A DNA stretch of 64,000 nucleotides from Kitasatospora sp040298565. Lineage in GTDB: Bacteria > Actinomycetota > Actinomycetes > Streptomycetales > Streptomycetaceae. The notes under the pieces are model-generated. The model was not told the origin of the DNA and searched no databases. It worked only from the letters and a program-made list of their open reading frames with translations. This document shows positions 36,467-44,755 of the stretch, piece by piece. The DNA lies in NCBI RefSeq assembly GCF_040298565.1, contig NZ_JBEPAK010000002.1, positions 76,943 to 140,942 of the forward strand, written 5' to 3'. Each line of letters begins with the position of its first letter. Positions within the stretch are counted from its first letter, which is position 1. Both the position numbers and the translations under genes were made by a program.

Positions 36467-37726
36467 TCAAGCGTCCGCGACCGCACGCCTCGTGACGTGC
36501 GCCCGGTGGGTGGCGTAGAGCGTCACCGCGGCGGCCAGGGCCATGGCGGCGAGGCCGACGGTGGCGGCGCCGGGCCAGCCGGTGGCGTGGTAGGCGTCCG
36601 CGCCGACGGTGCCGCCGAGGCTGTTGCCGAGGTAGTAGGCGATCAGGTAGAGCGCGGAGGCCTGGGCGCGCCCCTCGGTGGCGGTGCGGCCGACGGCGGA
36701 GGAGGCGGTGGCGTGGCCGGCGAAGAAGCCGGCGGTGATCAGGACCAGGCCGAGCAGCGCGCAGACCAGGGAGTCCGCGAGGGACAGCAGCAGGCCGGCC
36801 GCGGTGACGCCGATCGAGACGTACAGGGCGCCGCGCCGTCCGAGGCGGCCGGAGAGGCGGCCGGCCGCGGCGGAGGTGCCGGTGCCGACCAGGTAGACCG
36901 TGAAGATCGAGGCGGCGACCGACTCCGGCAGGTGGAACGGCGCGGAGATCAGCCGGTAGCCCACGGTGTTGTAGACCGCGCCGAACACGGCCATGAACAG
37001 CATGCCGAGCGCGTACAGCCGAACCAGCAGCGGATTGCTGAGGTGCCGTCCCACCGTACGGGCGAGCGCACGGGCGTCCACCGGAGCCGGGGCGAAGTGC
37101 CGGGCGGCGGGGATCAGCAGCCGGAAGGCGAGCACCGCGAGCAGCGCGAGGGCGGCGGAGGCGGCCAGGCCCCAGCGCCAGCCGAGGGCGGCGGCGGTCC
37201 AGCCGGAGAGCAGGCGCCCGCCCATGCCGCCGATGCTGTTGCCGGCCACGTACAGGCCCATCGCGGAGGCCAGGGCGCTGGGGTGGACCTCCTCGGCGAG
37301 GTAGGCCATCGCGGTGGCGGGCAGTCCGGCGAGGGCGGCGCCCTGGACGACGCGCAGCGCGACCAGGGTGGTGAGGTCCGGCGCGAGCGGCAGGGCGGCG
37401 GCGAGGACCGTGGCGGTGAGGACGGAGGCCGTCATCACCGCGGTGCGGCCGTACCGGTCGGACAGCGCGCTGGCCGGCAGCAGCCCGAGGGCGAGGCCGA
37501 GGGTGGCGGCGGAGGCCGTCCAGCTGGCCTGGCCGGGGGTGAGGTCGAGGTCGGCCGAGAGGACCGGCAGCAGGCCCTGGGTCGAGTAGAGCAGGACGAA
37601 GGTCGCGATCCCGGCGGCGAACAGCGCGAGGTTGGCGCGGCGGAAGTCGCGCTGGCCGGGGCGGTGGCGGTCGTCCTGGAACGGGGCGGGGGCGGGCGCG
37701 GACGCCCTGGTATCGGCGGGCTGCAT
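36467..37726 (-). CDS. MFS transporter
   Basis: A 419-residue major facilitator with about 12 hydrophobic segments. It has the motif between helices 2 and 3 as LSDRYGRTAVM and the mirrored SGRLGRRGALYVS in the second half. It is an exporter-type protein, and the substrate cannot be read from sequence. The divergent LysR gene, with ATGCA repeats between them, suggests that LysR controls it. The start ATG 37726 has no strong ribosome binding site, and TACCGT lies 7 nt upstream. Confidence 0.88.
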   Translation of the reverse strand: MQPADTRASAPAPAPFQDDRHRPGQRDFRRANLALFAAGIATFVLLYSTQGLLPVLSADLDLTPGQASWTASAATLGLALGLLPASALSDRYGRTAVMTASVLTATVLAAALPLAPDLTTLVALRVVQGAALAGLPATAMAYLAEEVHPSALASAMGLYVAGNSIGGMGGRLLSGWTAAALGWRWGLAASAALALLAVLAFRLLIPAARHFAPAPVDARALARTVGRHLSNPLLVRLYALGMLFMAVFGAVYNTVGYRLISAPFHLPESVAASIFTVYLVGTGTSAAAGRLSGRLGRRGALYVSIGVTAAGLLLSLADSLVCALLGLVLITAGFFAGHATASSAVGRTATEGRAQASALYLIAYYLGNSLGGTVGADAYHATGWPGAATVGLAAMALAAAVTLYATHRAHVTRRAVADA

Positions 37727-37757
37727 GCCGTCGACGGTAGGCCCGGCGCCGCTGATG

Positions 37758-37800
37758 CGTCCAATGCATGAACAGTGGATGATCGATGCAGTGGTGCATG
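37758..37800. promoter_or_regulatory. Divergent operator region with ATGCA repeats
   Basis: Between the MFS and LysR genes, ATGCAT lies at 37764-37769, ATGCA at 37786-37790 and TGCAT at 37795-37799. The last two form a perfect dyad with a 4 bp spacer. They fit the T-N11-A-rich dyads bound by LysR-type regulators. Confidence 0.5.
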
Positions 37801-37819
37801 AGTGGAGGTGGCCGGCGGG

Positions 37820-38788
37820 ATGGCGGCGTTCGAGGGGTCTGACGGCACGGAACAGCGGTACCGGGCGGCCGGTTTGGGGCCGGAGGAGCCGGCCGTGCTG
37901 CTGGCGCCGCGGCTGGCGCAGTTCGCCGCGGTGGCCCGGCTGGAGCACGTGACGCAGGCGGCGGCGCTGCTCGGGGTGCCGCAGCCGACGCTGTCGCGTG
38001 CGGTGGCCCGGCTGGAGGCGGACCTCGGGGTGGACCTGCTGGCCCGGCAGGGCCGGACGGTCCGGCTGACCAGGGCGGGCCGGCTGCTGCTGGCCTCGGT
38101 GGAGCGGGCGCTGGCGGAGGTGGAGCGCGGCGCGGAGGCGGCCCGGGCGGAGGCGGACCCGACGGCCGGACGGGTGGCCTTCGGCTTCCTGCACACGATG
38201 GGGCCGGACGCCGTCCCGGCGCTGCTGCGGGGCTTCCGGGCGGAGCACCCGCAGGTGCGGTTCCAGCTGGTGCAGGACTACGGGATGGCGATGCTGGAGC
38301 GGTTGCGGGCGGGGGAGTTGGACCTGTGCCTGGTGGCGCCGCTGCCGGACGGGCCGGCCTTCACCGCCAGGCCGCTGGACGAGCAGCGGCTGAACCTGGT
38401 GGTGCCGGCCGACCACCGGTTGGCCGGCCGGCGGCGGATCCGGCTGGCGGAGGTGGCCGAGGAGCCGTTCGTCGGGCTGGAGCAGGGCTACGGGCTGCGG
38501 GTGATCACGGACGGCTTCTGCGCCCAGGCAGGGTTCGTGCCCCGGTTGGCCTTCGAGGGCGAGGAGACCGAGACGCTGCGCGGACTGGTCGCGGCGGGGC
38601 TGGGGGTGGCGCTGCTGCCGCCCGCGCTGGTGCCGCGACCGGGGGTGGTGGAGCTGGAGGTGACCGCCCCGCGGACCCGGCGGGCGATCGGGCTGGCCTG
38701 GGCGGCCGGCCGGCCGCTGACCCCGCCGGTCGCGGCGTTCCGGGACTTCGTGCTGTCCCGTCGGGGGCGGCTGCTGCACCACGACTGA
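37820..38788 (+). CDS. LysR-family transcriptional regulator
   Basis: A 322-residue LysR regulator. It has an N-terminal winged helix (RLEHVTQAAALLGVPQPTLSRAVARLE, then ADLGVDLLARQGRTVRLTRAG) and a C-terminal periplasmic-type effector domain containing VAFGFLHTMG. ATG 37820 is chosen from GGAGG 11 nt upstream; GTG 37802 would add MEVAGG. It is divergent from the MFS gene and probably regulates it in response to a small ligand. It ends 104 bp before add. Confidence 0.87.
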   Translation: MAAFEGSDGTEQRYRAAGLGPEEPAVLLAPRLAQFAAVARLEHVTQAAALLGVPQPTLSRAVARLEADLGVDLLARQGRTVRLTRAGRLLLASVERALAEVERGAEAARAEADPTAGRVAFGFLHTMGPDAVPALLRGFRAEHPQVRFQLVQDYGMAMLERLRAGELDLCLVAPLPDGPAFTARPLDEQRLNLVVPADHRLAGRRRIRLAEVAEEPFVGLEQGYGLRVITDGFCAQAGFVPRLAFEGEETETLRGLVAAGLGVALLPPALVPRPGVVELEVTAPRTRRAIGLAWAAGRPLTPPVAAFRDFVLSRRGRLLHHD

Positions 38789-38864
38789 TTGGCGGATCGT
38801 ATGGACCGGGCGGTGGAATTCCGGGGCGAGTTTGGACCATTCGGTGCTGTGCGCGGTGGTCGGT

Positions 38865-38886
38865 CTACGCGCGTAGGGGCTATATT
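38865..38886 (+). promoter_or_regulatory. add operator CTACGCGCGTAG (copy 4) and promoter
   Basis: The exact palindrome is at 38865-38876. Four bases on comes TATATT (38881-38886), a good -10, and 6 nt later the add ATG. The site therefore covers the spacer between -35 and -10, a classical repressor position. Confidence 0.72.
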
Positions 38887-38892
38887 TCCGTA

Positions 38893-40050
38893 ATGGAGAA
38901 GCAGATCCCCGTCACCACCGCGGGCACGGGCCCGCGCATCCCCACCGCCGACCAGATCCGCCGCGCGCCGAAGGTCCTGCTGCACGACCACCTGGACGGC
39001 GGGCTGCGCCCGGAGACCATCGTCGAGCTGGCCGCCGCGACCGGCTACGAAGGCCTCCCCACCACCGACCCCAAGGAACTCGGCGAGTGGTTCCGCGAGG
39101 CCGCCGACTCCGGCTCGCTGGTCCGCTACCTGGAGACCTTCGCGCACACCTGTGCCGTGATGCAGACCCGGGACGCCCTGATCAAGGTCGCCGCCGACTG
39201 CGCCGAGGACCTGGCCGCGGACGGCGTCGTCTACGCCGAGGTCCGCTACGCCCCCGAGCAGCACCTGGAGGGCGGCCTGAGCCTGGACGAGGTCGTCGAG
39301 GCCGTCCAGGAGGGCTTCCGCCAGGGCGAGGCCAACGCCCGCGCGGCCGGACACCGGATCCGCATCGGCACCCTGATCACCGCGATGCGGCACGCCGCCC
39401 GCTCGCAGGAGATCGCCGAGCTGGCCAACCGCCACCGGGACCAGGGCGTCGTCGGCTTCGACATCGCGGGCGCGGAGGCCGGCTACCCCCCCACCCGCCA
39501 CCAGGCCGCCTTCGACTACCTCAAGGGCGAGAACAACCACTTCACCATCCACGCGGGCGAGGCCTTCGGCCTGCCGTCGATCTGGGAGGCCCTGCAGTGC
39601 TGCGGCGCCGACCGGCTCGGCCACGGCGTGCGGATCGTCGACGACATCACGGTGAACGAGGACGGCAGCGTCCAGCTCGGCCGGCTGGCCGCGTACGTGC
39701 GCGACAAGCGCATCCCGCTGGAGATGTGCCCGACCTCCAACCTCCAGACCGCGGCCGCCACCTCGTACGCCGAGCACCCGATCGGGCTGCTCAGCCGGCT
39801 GAAGTTCCGGGTCACCGTGAACACCGACAACCGCCTGATGAGCGGGACCAGCATGAGCCAGGAGTTCGGCCACCTGGTGGAGGCCTTCGGCTACACGCTC
39901 GGCGACATGGAGTGGTTCACGGTGAACGCGATGAAGTCCGCGTTCCTGCCCTTCGACGAGCGGCTGGCGATGATCAACGACGTGATCAAGCCGGGCTACG
40001 CCGAGCTCAAGGCGGAATGGCTGTTCAGCACGGGTGTCGCCGGCAACTGA
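38893..40050 (+). CDS. add: Adenosine deaminase
   Basis: Deaminates (deoxy)adenosine to (deoxy)inosine, which PNP then cleaves. The 385-residue protein has the zinc His pair LLHDHLDGGLRP (H31, H33), the substrate HAGEAFGLPS, the SNLQTAAA turn after CPTSN, and the terminal zinc-binding VNTDNRLMSGTSMSQE. ATG 38893 is the first Met and is placed 6 nt from the -10, so the transcript is probably leaderless. Confidence 0.95.
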   Translation: MEKQIPVTTAGTGPRIPTADQIRRAPKVLLHDHLDGGLRPETIVELAAATGYEGLPTTDPKELGEWFREAADSGSLVRYLETFAHTCAVMQTRDALIKVAADCAEDLAADGVVYAEVRYAPEQHLEGGLSLDEVVEAVQEGFRQGEANARAAGHRIRIGTLITAMRHAARSQEIAELANRHRDQGVVGFDIAGAEAGYPPTRHQAAFDYLKGENNHFTIHAGEAFGLPSIWEALQCCGADRLGHGVRIVDDITVNEDGSVQLGRLAAYVRDKRIPLEMCPTSNLQTAAATSYAEHPIGLLSRLKFRVTVNTDNRLMSGTSMSQEFGHLVEAFGYTLGDMEWFTVNAMKSAFLPFDERLAMINDVIKPGYAELKAEWLFSTGVAGN

Positions 40051-40114
40051 GCAGGGCCGTTCAGTGGTCGGGTGAACGCGGCTTCCCGGTGGGGAAGTTG
40101 GCGTTCATCCGACT

Positions 40115-40130
40115 ACTCACTCGAGTGAGT
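40115..40130. promoter_or_regulatory. Perfect 16 bp palindrome before the small secreted protein gene
   Basis: ACTCACTCGAGTGAGT is a perfect 16 bp palindrome without a spacer, 134 bp upstream of the 40265 start and in front of a TACGGT hexamer at about 40163. No other copy was noticed. The regulator is unknown. Confidence 0.55.
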
Positions 40131-40264
40131 GAAGGCCCTTTGGTTCTCACGCGACCCTGTCACTACGGTGTGCCAGTCACTGATGACAGGCCGCTGCGGC
40201 GGCCGTCCGGCAGCCGGTCGCGAGTGCGATGTCGGCCACCGACGAGGACCCAAGGGGACGAACC

Positions 40265-40630
40265 ATGAAGCAGGCTCTCAAGGCCGCCGGCACCGCGGCG
40301 CTCGGCATCGCGATCGCGGCGGTCGGCGCCGGCACCGCCTCCGCGGCGGCCGGCCAGGCGACCGGCGGCCTCGGGCTGCCCACCGGCGCGGTGACGAACC
40401 CCGCGGTGACCGGTGCCGTCACCGACACCGCCGCCAAGCTGCCCGGCGGCGACAAGGTCGCCGGCACCCTCGGCACCCTGGCCCCCACCGCCGGCCAGGC
40501 CGCGCCCGCCGAGGCCGCGCCGATCGCCGGGGTCACCCAGCAGCGCGGCGCCGTCCCGAGCGTTCCCGGCCTGGACAAGACCCCCGTCGGCGGGCTCACC
40601 AACGCCCTCCCGGGCCTGCCGCTCGGCTGA
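40265..40630 (+). CDS. Small secreted protein of unknown function
   Basis: A 121-residue protein with a clear signal peptide (KQALKAAGTAALGIAIAAVGAGTASA), followed by a Gly/Ala/Pro/Thr-rich mature part with three weak TG-PTGAV type repeats and two PGL motifs near the end. No domain is known. In streptomycetes such small exported proteins are often developmental, but nothing here proves that. A ribosome binding site of the AAGGGGAC type lies before ATG 40265. Confidence 0.7.
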   Translation: MKQALKAAGTAALGIAIAAVGAGTASAAAGQATGGLGLPTGAVTNPAVTGAVTDTAAKLPGGDKVAGTLGTLAPTAGQAAPAEAAPIAGVTQQRGAVPSVPGLDKTPVGGLTNALPGLPLG

Positions 40631-40647
40631 TCCCGGCCGCCGTACGA

Positions 40648-40694
40648 CGACGGGCCGCCCGCCCCCGGAGACCCCGGGAGCGGGCGGCCCGTCG
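40648..40694 (+). terminator. Terminator after the small secreted protein gene
   Basis: Perfect 15 bp stem (40648-40662 with 40680-40694) and a 17 nt loop; it also faces the minus-strand PspC gene. Confidence 0.75.
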
Positions 40695-40714
40695 CCGTGC
40701 CCGCACGGACGGCG

Positions 40715-40900
40715 TCACGGCTCCTGGGGGAGCAGCACCCACAGGGCGAGGTAGAGCAGGAACTGCGGGCCGGGGAGCAGGCAGGAGAGCAGGAAGATCA
40801 GCCGGACGGTCCACGGGGTCAGGCCGAAACGCTCGGCGATCCCGGCGCAGACGCCGGCGATGACGCGGTTGTGGCGGGGACGGGCGAGGCGGGCACTCAT
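40715..40900 (-). CDS. PspC-domain membrane protein
   Basis: A 61-residue single PspC domain: RHNRVIAGVCAGIAERFGLTPWTVRLIF, then the membrane helix LLSCLLPGPQFLLYLALWVLLP. PspC in proteobacteria senses envelope stress with PspA; the stand-alone form here is common in actinobacteria and may have another partner. ATG 40900 has AAGGAG at 5 nt, which fixes the start; an upstream reading frame is not coding. Confidence 0.85.
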   Translation of the reverse strand: MSARLARPRHNRVIAGVCAGIAERFGLTPWTVRLIFLLSCLLPGPQFLLYLALWVLLPQEP

Positions 40901-41279
40901 GTCTGCTCCTTGGGCCGGGCCCGGTCCGGCTGGTCCGGCGGGCGTACTTCCATACTCGGCGGCCGGCGCCCCGGAAGCCTCAGCCCACCAGGCGATTCCC
41001 CACCCCGGCAGGTCACCGGGGAGGCGTAGCCGGACGTCGGGGTCGGGATCAGGGGAACCCCTGAGGCCGGCGGCCCCGCGCGGCCGGGCAACCCGCCCTC
41101 CGGCCGTCGACGGGGTGCGAAAACCCGTTCGCCGAACGGTCCGACCAGGGGGATATGATTCCGCGGTCGCTGATCGGCGGGGGGCGGTCCGGCGGCGTCC
41201 TCGAGGCCTCAAGCGACCCCTCGCGCCTGCGATTTCGCACTCTTCTCGGGTCCCGCCCGAATTCCTCCGTGAGGTTCCG

Positions 41280-42716
41280 TTGCGCAGTCAGTCCCGCAGT
41301 CTCCTCGCCGTGGCCGCGGCTTCCGCCCTGGTGTCCGGCCTCGCCCTGGCCTCTGCCCCGGCCGCCCGCGCGACCCCGACGACCGGCCCCACCGCATCGG
41401 TTCCCACCGGCCCGGCTACCGCGGCCACCACCACCGCCCCCGCCCCCGGGCCGGCGCCGCACGGCCCGGCCTCGCCCCTCACGGTCACCACGACCGGCTT
41501 CCCGACCGCCGTCCCGGCCGGCGGCACCGTCGAGTTCGGCTCGACCCTCAGGAACACCGCCGACCACCAGCTGGACGTCACGACCGACTTCGTCGTCGCG
41601 ACCTTCGGCGCCGGCGTGCAGGAGAACCAGCTCCACCTGCAGGTCCGGAAGCCGGGCAGCGCCCAGTGGCAGGACGCCACGCTGCGGCCCGGCTCCACCA
41701 CCGGGGCGCGGTGGGACCTCGACCCCTTCGCCACCGAACTCCACCTGGCGGCCGGAGCCGAAGCCGCCTACGGGCTGCGGCTGACCTTCGCCGCCGACGC
41801 CACCCCCGGCCAGGCCTCCGCGGCCCTGACCGCGGTGGTCACGGACCCGACGCTACCCCCCGAGCAGCGCGTCAGCCAGGCGTTCGGCGGTACCCCGGCC
41901 TTCACCGTCGTCCCGGTCGGCGGCCCGAGCACCCCGGCCCCGGTCGGGCTCCCGGACGTGAAGGTCGAGGGCATGCCCGCCGCCTTCACCGCCGGCGGCG
42001 GGGCGAAGACGTTCACGGTGGTCTACGGCAACCGCACCGGAACGGACCTCCGGGTCGTCCCGGCGATCGTCTTCCAGGGCGAGGTCCCGCTCCGCGCGGC
42101 CATGGCCAGGCTCGAGTTCCGGACCCAGGCGGGCGCATGGGTCGCGGGCACGCCCGGCGGCCCCGACGGATCCGAACTCCCCACCACCCAGCTGGAGATG
42201 GACCTGCGCAGCGGCTCCAAGGAAGCCGACGTCCTCGTGCTGCCCAGCGGCCAGAGCCGTACGGTCGAGCTGCGGCTCGCCTGGACCGCGGACACCCCGG
42301 CGACCGCCGAGTCGATCCTCGCCGGCGGGTACAGCCTGGCCGGCCCGGGCGGGACCGAGCGGGGCGCCTCCAGCCCGAAGGTCGGCTTCCGGATCGAGGC
42401 CGCGGCGCCCTCCGCCACCACCCCGCCCGCCGCCTCCCAGGCCCAGGCCACCGGACCGACCACCGCCCCGGCCGCGCAGATCACCACCGCGGCGCCGAGC
42501 CCGGAGGCCGGCACCACGCAGCCCGCCCCGGGCTCCGGTGCCCGTGCCCGGCCCGCGGCAGCACCGGCCGCCGCGACGGACACCCGGCTGGCCACCACCG
42601 GCGGCACCCCCTCCTCCGCCCCGATGGCGATCACCGGCGCGATGGCGATCGCCCTCGGCCTCGCCACCCTGATCGTGGCCCGCCGCCGCAACGCCACGCG
42701 GCGCACCCGGAACTGA
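41280..42716 (+). CDS. Surface protein with LAXTG sortase signal
   Basis: A 478-residue exported protein. It has a signal peptide (LLAVAAASALVSGLALASAPAARA), a Thr/Pro/Ala-rich stalk, two beta-rich repeats in the body, a second Pro/Ala-rich region, and the C-terminal triad LATTG (437-441), a hydrophobic helix and RRRNATRRTRN. LAXTG is the signal cut by class E sortase, the Streptomyces type. It is thus likely covalently attached to peptidoglycan. TTG 41280 is the start, with GAGG 5 nt upstream; no ATG/GTG in frame fits the signal peptide. No sortase gene is in the window. Confidence 0.78.
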   Translation: MRSQSRSLLAVAAASALVSGLALASAPAARATPTTGPTASVPTGPATAATTTAPAPGPAPHGPASPLTVTTTGFPTAVPAGGTVEFGSTLRNTADHQLDVTTDFVVATFGAGVQENQLHLQVRKPGSAQWQDATLRPGSTTGARWDLDPFATELHLAAGAEAAYGLRLTFAADATPGQASAALTAVVTDPTLPPEQRVSQAFGGTPAFTVVPVGGPSTPAPVGLPDVKVEGMPAAFTAGGGAKTFTVVYGNRTGTDLRVVPAIVFQGEVPLRAAMARLEFRTQAGAWVAGTPGGPDGSELPTTQLEMDLRSGSKEADVLVLPSGQSRTVELRLAWTADTPATAESILAGGYSLAGPGGTERGASSPKVGFRIEAAAPSATTPPAASQAQATGPTTAPAAQITTAAPSPEAGTTQPAPGSGARARPAAAPAAATDTRLATTGGTPSSAPMAITGAMAIALGLATLIVARRRNATRRTRN

Positions 42717-42726
42717 CCCCGCACGC

Positions 42727-42780
42727 CGGAAGGCCCTCCCGCCAGCCGCTGATCCAGCGGGTGACGGGAGGGCCTCCGGC
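42727..42780. terminator. Terminator after the surface protein gene
   Basis: A hairpin with a GC-rich 15 bp stem, one-base bulge and a loop of about 20 nt, starting CCGGAAGGCCCTCCCG and closing CGGGAGGGCCTCCGG. Confidence 0.65.
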
Positions 42781-42796
42781 CGTCGTACGGTGCGAT

Positions 42797-42965
42797 CAGC
42801 CGGCCGGGTGCTGCGACGCCTGCGGCTGGCCGGGCTGGGCGTACGGGTTGCCCGCCACCGGCTGCGCGGGAACGCCCGGCTGGGTCGGCGCGACGGGCGC
42901 GGCGCCCTGCGGCGGAACGGGCTGGCCGCCCTGCGGGGCGTTCGGGTGGTACGCCCCGAGCGTTT
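42797..42965 (-). pseudogene. C-terminal remnant of a Pro/Gln-rich protein
   Basis: The minus strand encodes GAYHPNAPQGGQPVPPQG and, later, NPYAQPGQPQASQHPAG ending in TGA, which is the C-terminus of a typical Pro/Gln-rich streptomycete protein. Upstream it runs, with no start codon in frame, into the AT-richer promoter of phzF. The front part is missing, so this looks like a decayed remnant left after a rearrangement near 42960. Confidence 0.4.
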
Positions 42966-43000
42966 TTGCTGCGATACCAAGGCAATTGACGGGATGGGAA

Positions 43001-43675
43001 ATGACCGACTACGAGGTGCTGCGGGTCTTTTGCGGGCCCGGTGGCGAGTACGGCAACGAGCTCGGTGTGGTGCGTGACGGCGCCGCCGTGCCGGGGCGGG
43101 CGGAGCGGCAGGCGGTGGCGCGTGGGCTCGGGTTCAGCGAGACGGTGTTCGTCGACGACCCGGAGCGCGGGGAGGTGGACATCTACACGCCGAGCGTGCG
43201 GCTGCCGTTCGCCGGGCATCCGTGTGTGGGCGTGGCGTGGCTGCTCGGGGTGGACCGGTTGGTCACCGCGGCCGGACCGGTCGGCGTCCGGCGCGAGGAC
43301 GGGCTGGTGCGGATCGCGGCCCGGCCGGAGTGGGCCCCGGGACGCACCCTGCGGCAGTACGGCTCGGCGGCCGAGGTGGAGGCGCTGCGGGTGCCGCCGC
43401 CCGGGGAGTGGGTCTACGCCTGGGCGTGGCAGGACGAGGCGGCCGGGACGGTCCGGGCGCGGGCCTTCCCGGGCCGGGGCGACGGGATCGACGAGGACGA
43501 GGCGACGGGCGCGGCGGCCCTGCTGCTGACCGCCCGGCTCGGCCGGCCGCTGGCCGTCACCCAGGGCCGGGGTTCGCTCCTGCTGACCGGGCCGCTGCCG
43601 GGTGGGCTGGTCGAGGTCGGTGGTCGGGTGGTGCGGGCGCGGGCTCAGCCCGCCGGCGGCGTGGGCCCGGCGTAG
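43001..43675 (+). CDS. PhzF family isomerase-like protein
   Basis: A 224-residue protein of the PhzF/diaminopimelate-epimerase-like fold. It has RVFCGPGGEYGNELGVV at the N-terminus, FSETVFVDDPERGEVDIYTPSVRLPFAGHP (the glycine-rich FAGHP) and DEDEATGAAA in the second half. It is shorter than PhzF itself (about 270 residues) and the usual active-site Glu is not obvious, so the reaction is unknown. ATG 43001 has GGGA at a short distance. Its 3' end overlaps the VanZ gene on the other strand by 31 bp. Confidence 0.75.
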   Translation: MTDYEVLRVFCGPGGEYGNELGVVRDGAAVPGRAERQAVARGLGFSETVFVDDPERGEVDIYTPSVRLPFAGHPCVGVAWLLGVDRLVTAAGPVGVRREDGLVRIAARPEWAPGRTLRQYGSAAEVEALRVPPPGEWVYAWAWQDEAAGTVRARAFPGRGDGIDEDEATGAAALLLTARLGRPLAVTQGRGSLLLTGPLPGGLVEVGGRVVRARAQPAGGVGPA

Positions 43676-44412
43676 GCGCGCGGGCGGGCCGGGGGCGCGA
43701 CCGGCACCGCCGGGGTGGCGGCGGCCGGGACGGGCGGCCCGACCAGCACGGGCACCTGCGGCACCTGCGGCACCGGCGGCGCGGGTGGCGCGGGCGGCGC
43801 GGATGGCGTCGGCCGGCCGAGCCGGGCGGTCAGCAGCAGGTGGCGCAGGCCGGGGACGAGGGCGAGGTGGGCGGCCATCACGCCGATCACGGCGAGCAGT
43901 ATGTGGTCCACGTTGAGGACGTGCCCGGGCGTCCAGGAGGAGAGGAACTCCAGGCCGGTCGCCAGCAGGGCGGAGACGCCGGTGGTGCGCAGGAAGGACG
44001 GCAGCCAGCGGGCCCGGATCCGGCCGCCGGCCAGCGGGAGCAGGACGCCGAGCGGCGCGAGCAGCAGGAACTCGCCGACCACCTGCCAGGTGGTGGAGGA
44101 GCGGAGCGAGGCGAGCGGGGTCAGGTTGGCGTCGTACACCCAGGCCACCGGCAGGGGTCTGAGCACCAGCCAGAGGGCCAGGGTCAGGTGGAGGGCCAGG
44201 CCCGCCAGCCCGACCCGCCGGAGGGGACGGTGGACGACCGTCGCCGGCTCCGTCTCGGTCGGTGCGCCGGAACGCTCGTCGCGTGTCCCGGGGCCCGTCC
44301 CCAGACTCCCGTCCGCCGGGCGGGGGGCCCCAGTGCCATCTCGCTGCACGGGGGGAAGGACGTGGGCCGGTGGCGCGGCGGTTCCCCGCCCGGCGTGAAC
44401 ATTTCCGGGCAC
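43645..44412 (-). CDS. VanZ family membrane protein
   Basis: A 255-residue protein. VanZ domain helices are LALHLTLALWLVLRPLPV, WQVVGEFLLLAPLGVLLPLAGG (the NxxxFxPLG-type region) and HILLAVIGVMAAHLALVPGL, with ATGLEFLSSWTPGHVLNVDHI between. The C-terminal 60 residues are Pro/Val/Ala repeats. VanZ members modestly raise teicoplanin tolerance in enterococci; here the role is unknown. The start is uncertain (GTG 44412, with AAGGAG only 1 nt away). It lies 19 bp after the lipoprotein gene of the afsQ operon. Confidence 0.7.
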   Translation of the reverse strand: MPGNVHAGRGTAAPPAHVLPPVQRDGTGAPRPADGSLGTGPGTRDERSGAPTETEPATVVHRPLRRVGLAGLALHLTLALWLVLRPLPVAWVYDANLTPLASLRSSTTWQVVGEFLLLAPLGVLLPLAGGRIRARWLPSFLRTTGVSALLATGLEFLSSWTPGHVLNVDHILLAVIGVMAAHLALVPGLRHLLLTARLGRPTPSAPPAPPAPPVPQVPQVPVLVGPPVPAAATPAVPVAPPARPRAYAGPTPPAG

Positions 44413-44431
44413 GCTCCTTCGCGCGGCCCTC

Positions 44432-44755
44432 TCACTTGCAGGGGGAGGCCGTCGGTACCGCGCTGAACACGTTGTCCGGCGGCGGCGAGCCCGGCGGCAC
44501 CGGGGTGGGTGAGGGGCTCGGGCTCGCGCTCGTCCTGGTGGCCGTGCCGCGGGCCGGGGTGGCGGTGGCCGCCGGGCCGGACGGGGTGGCCAGGGCGGTC
44601 GGCACGTGCGGGGTGGTCGGGCAGGCGGTCCGGCTGGCGGGCGCGCCGGCGTCGACCGGCACGGCGGTCGGCCGGATGCCGCAGCCGGAGGCGAGCGCGA
44701 GCAGGAGCAGCACGCCGGCGGCGCGGCGCGCGGGGGTACGGGTGGGGGCGGTCAC
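44432..44755 (-). CDS. Small lipoprotein behind afsQ2
   Basis: A 107-residue lipoprotein: GVLLLLALASGC with lipobox ASGC, then a Pro/Thr/Ser/Ala-rich mature part. GTG 44755 overlaps the afsQ2 stop (GTGA), which fixes the start and ties it to the kinase. S. coelicolor has a lipoprotein (SCO4905) at the same position behind afsQ2, so it may act as an accessory sensor component for AfsQ2. No domain is seen. Confidence 0.8.
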   Translation of the reverse strand: MTAPTRTPARRAAGVLLLLALASGCGIRPTAVPVDAGAPASRTACPTTPHVPTALATPSGPAATATPARGTATRTSASPSPSPTPVPPGSPPPDNVFSAVPTASPCK

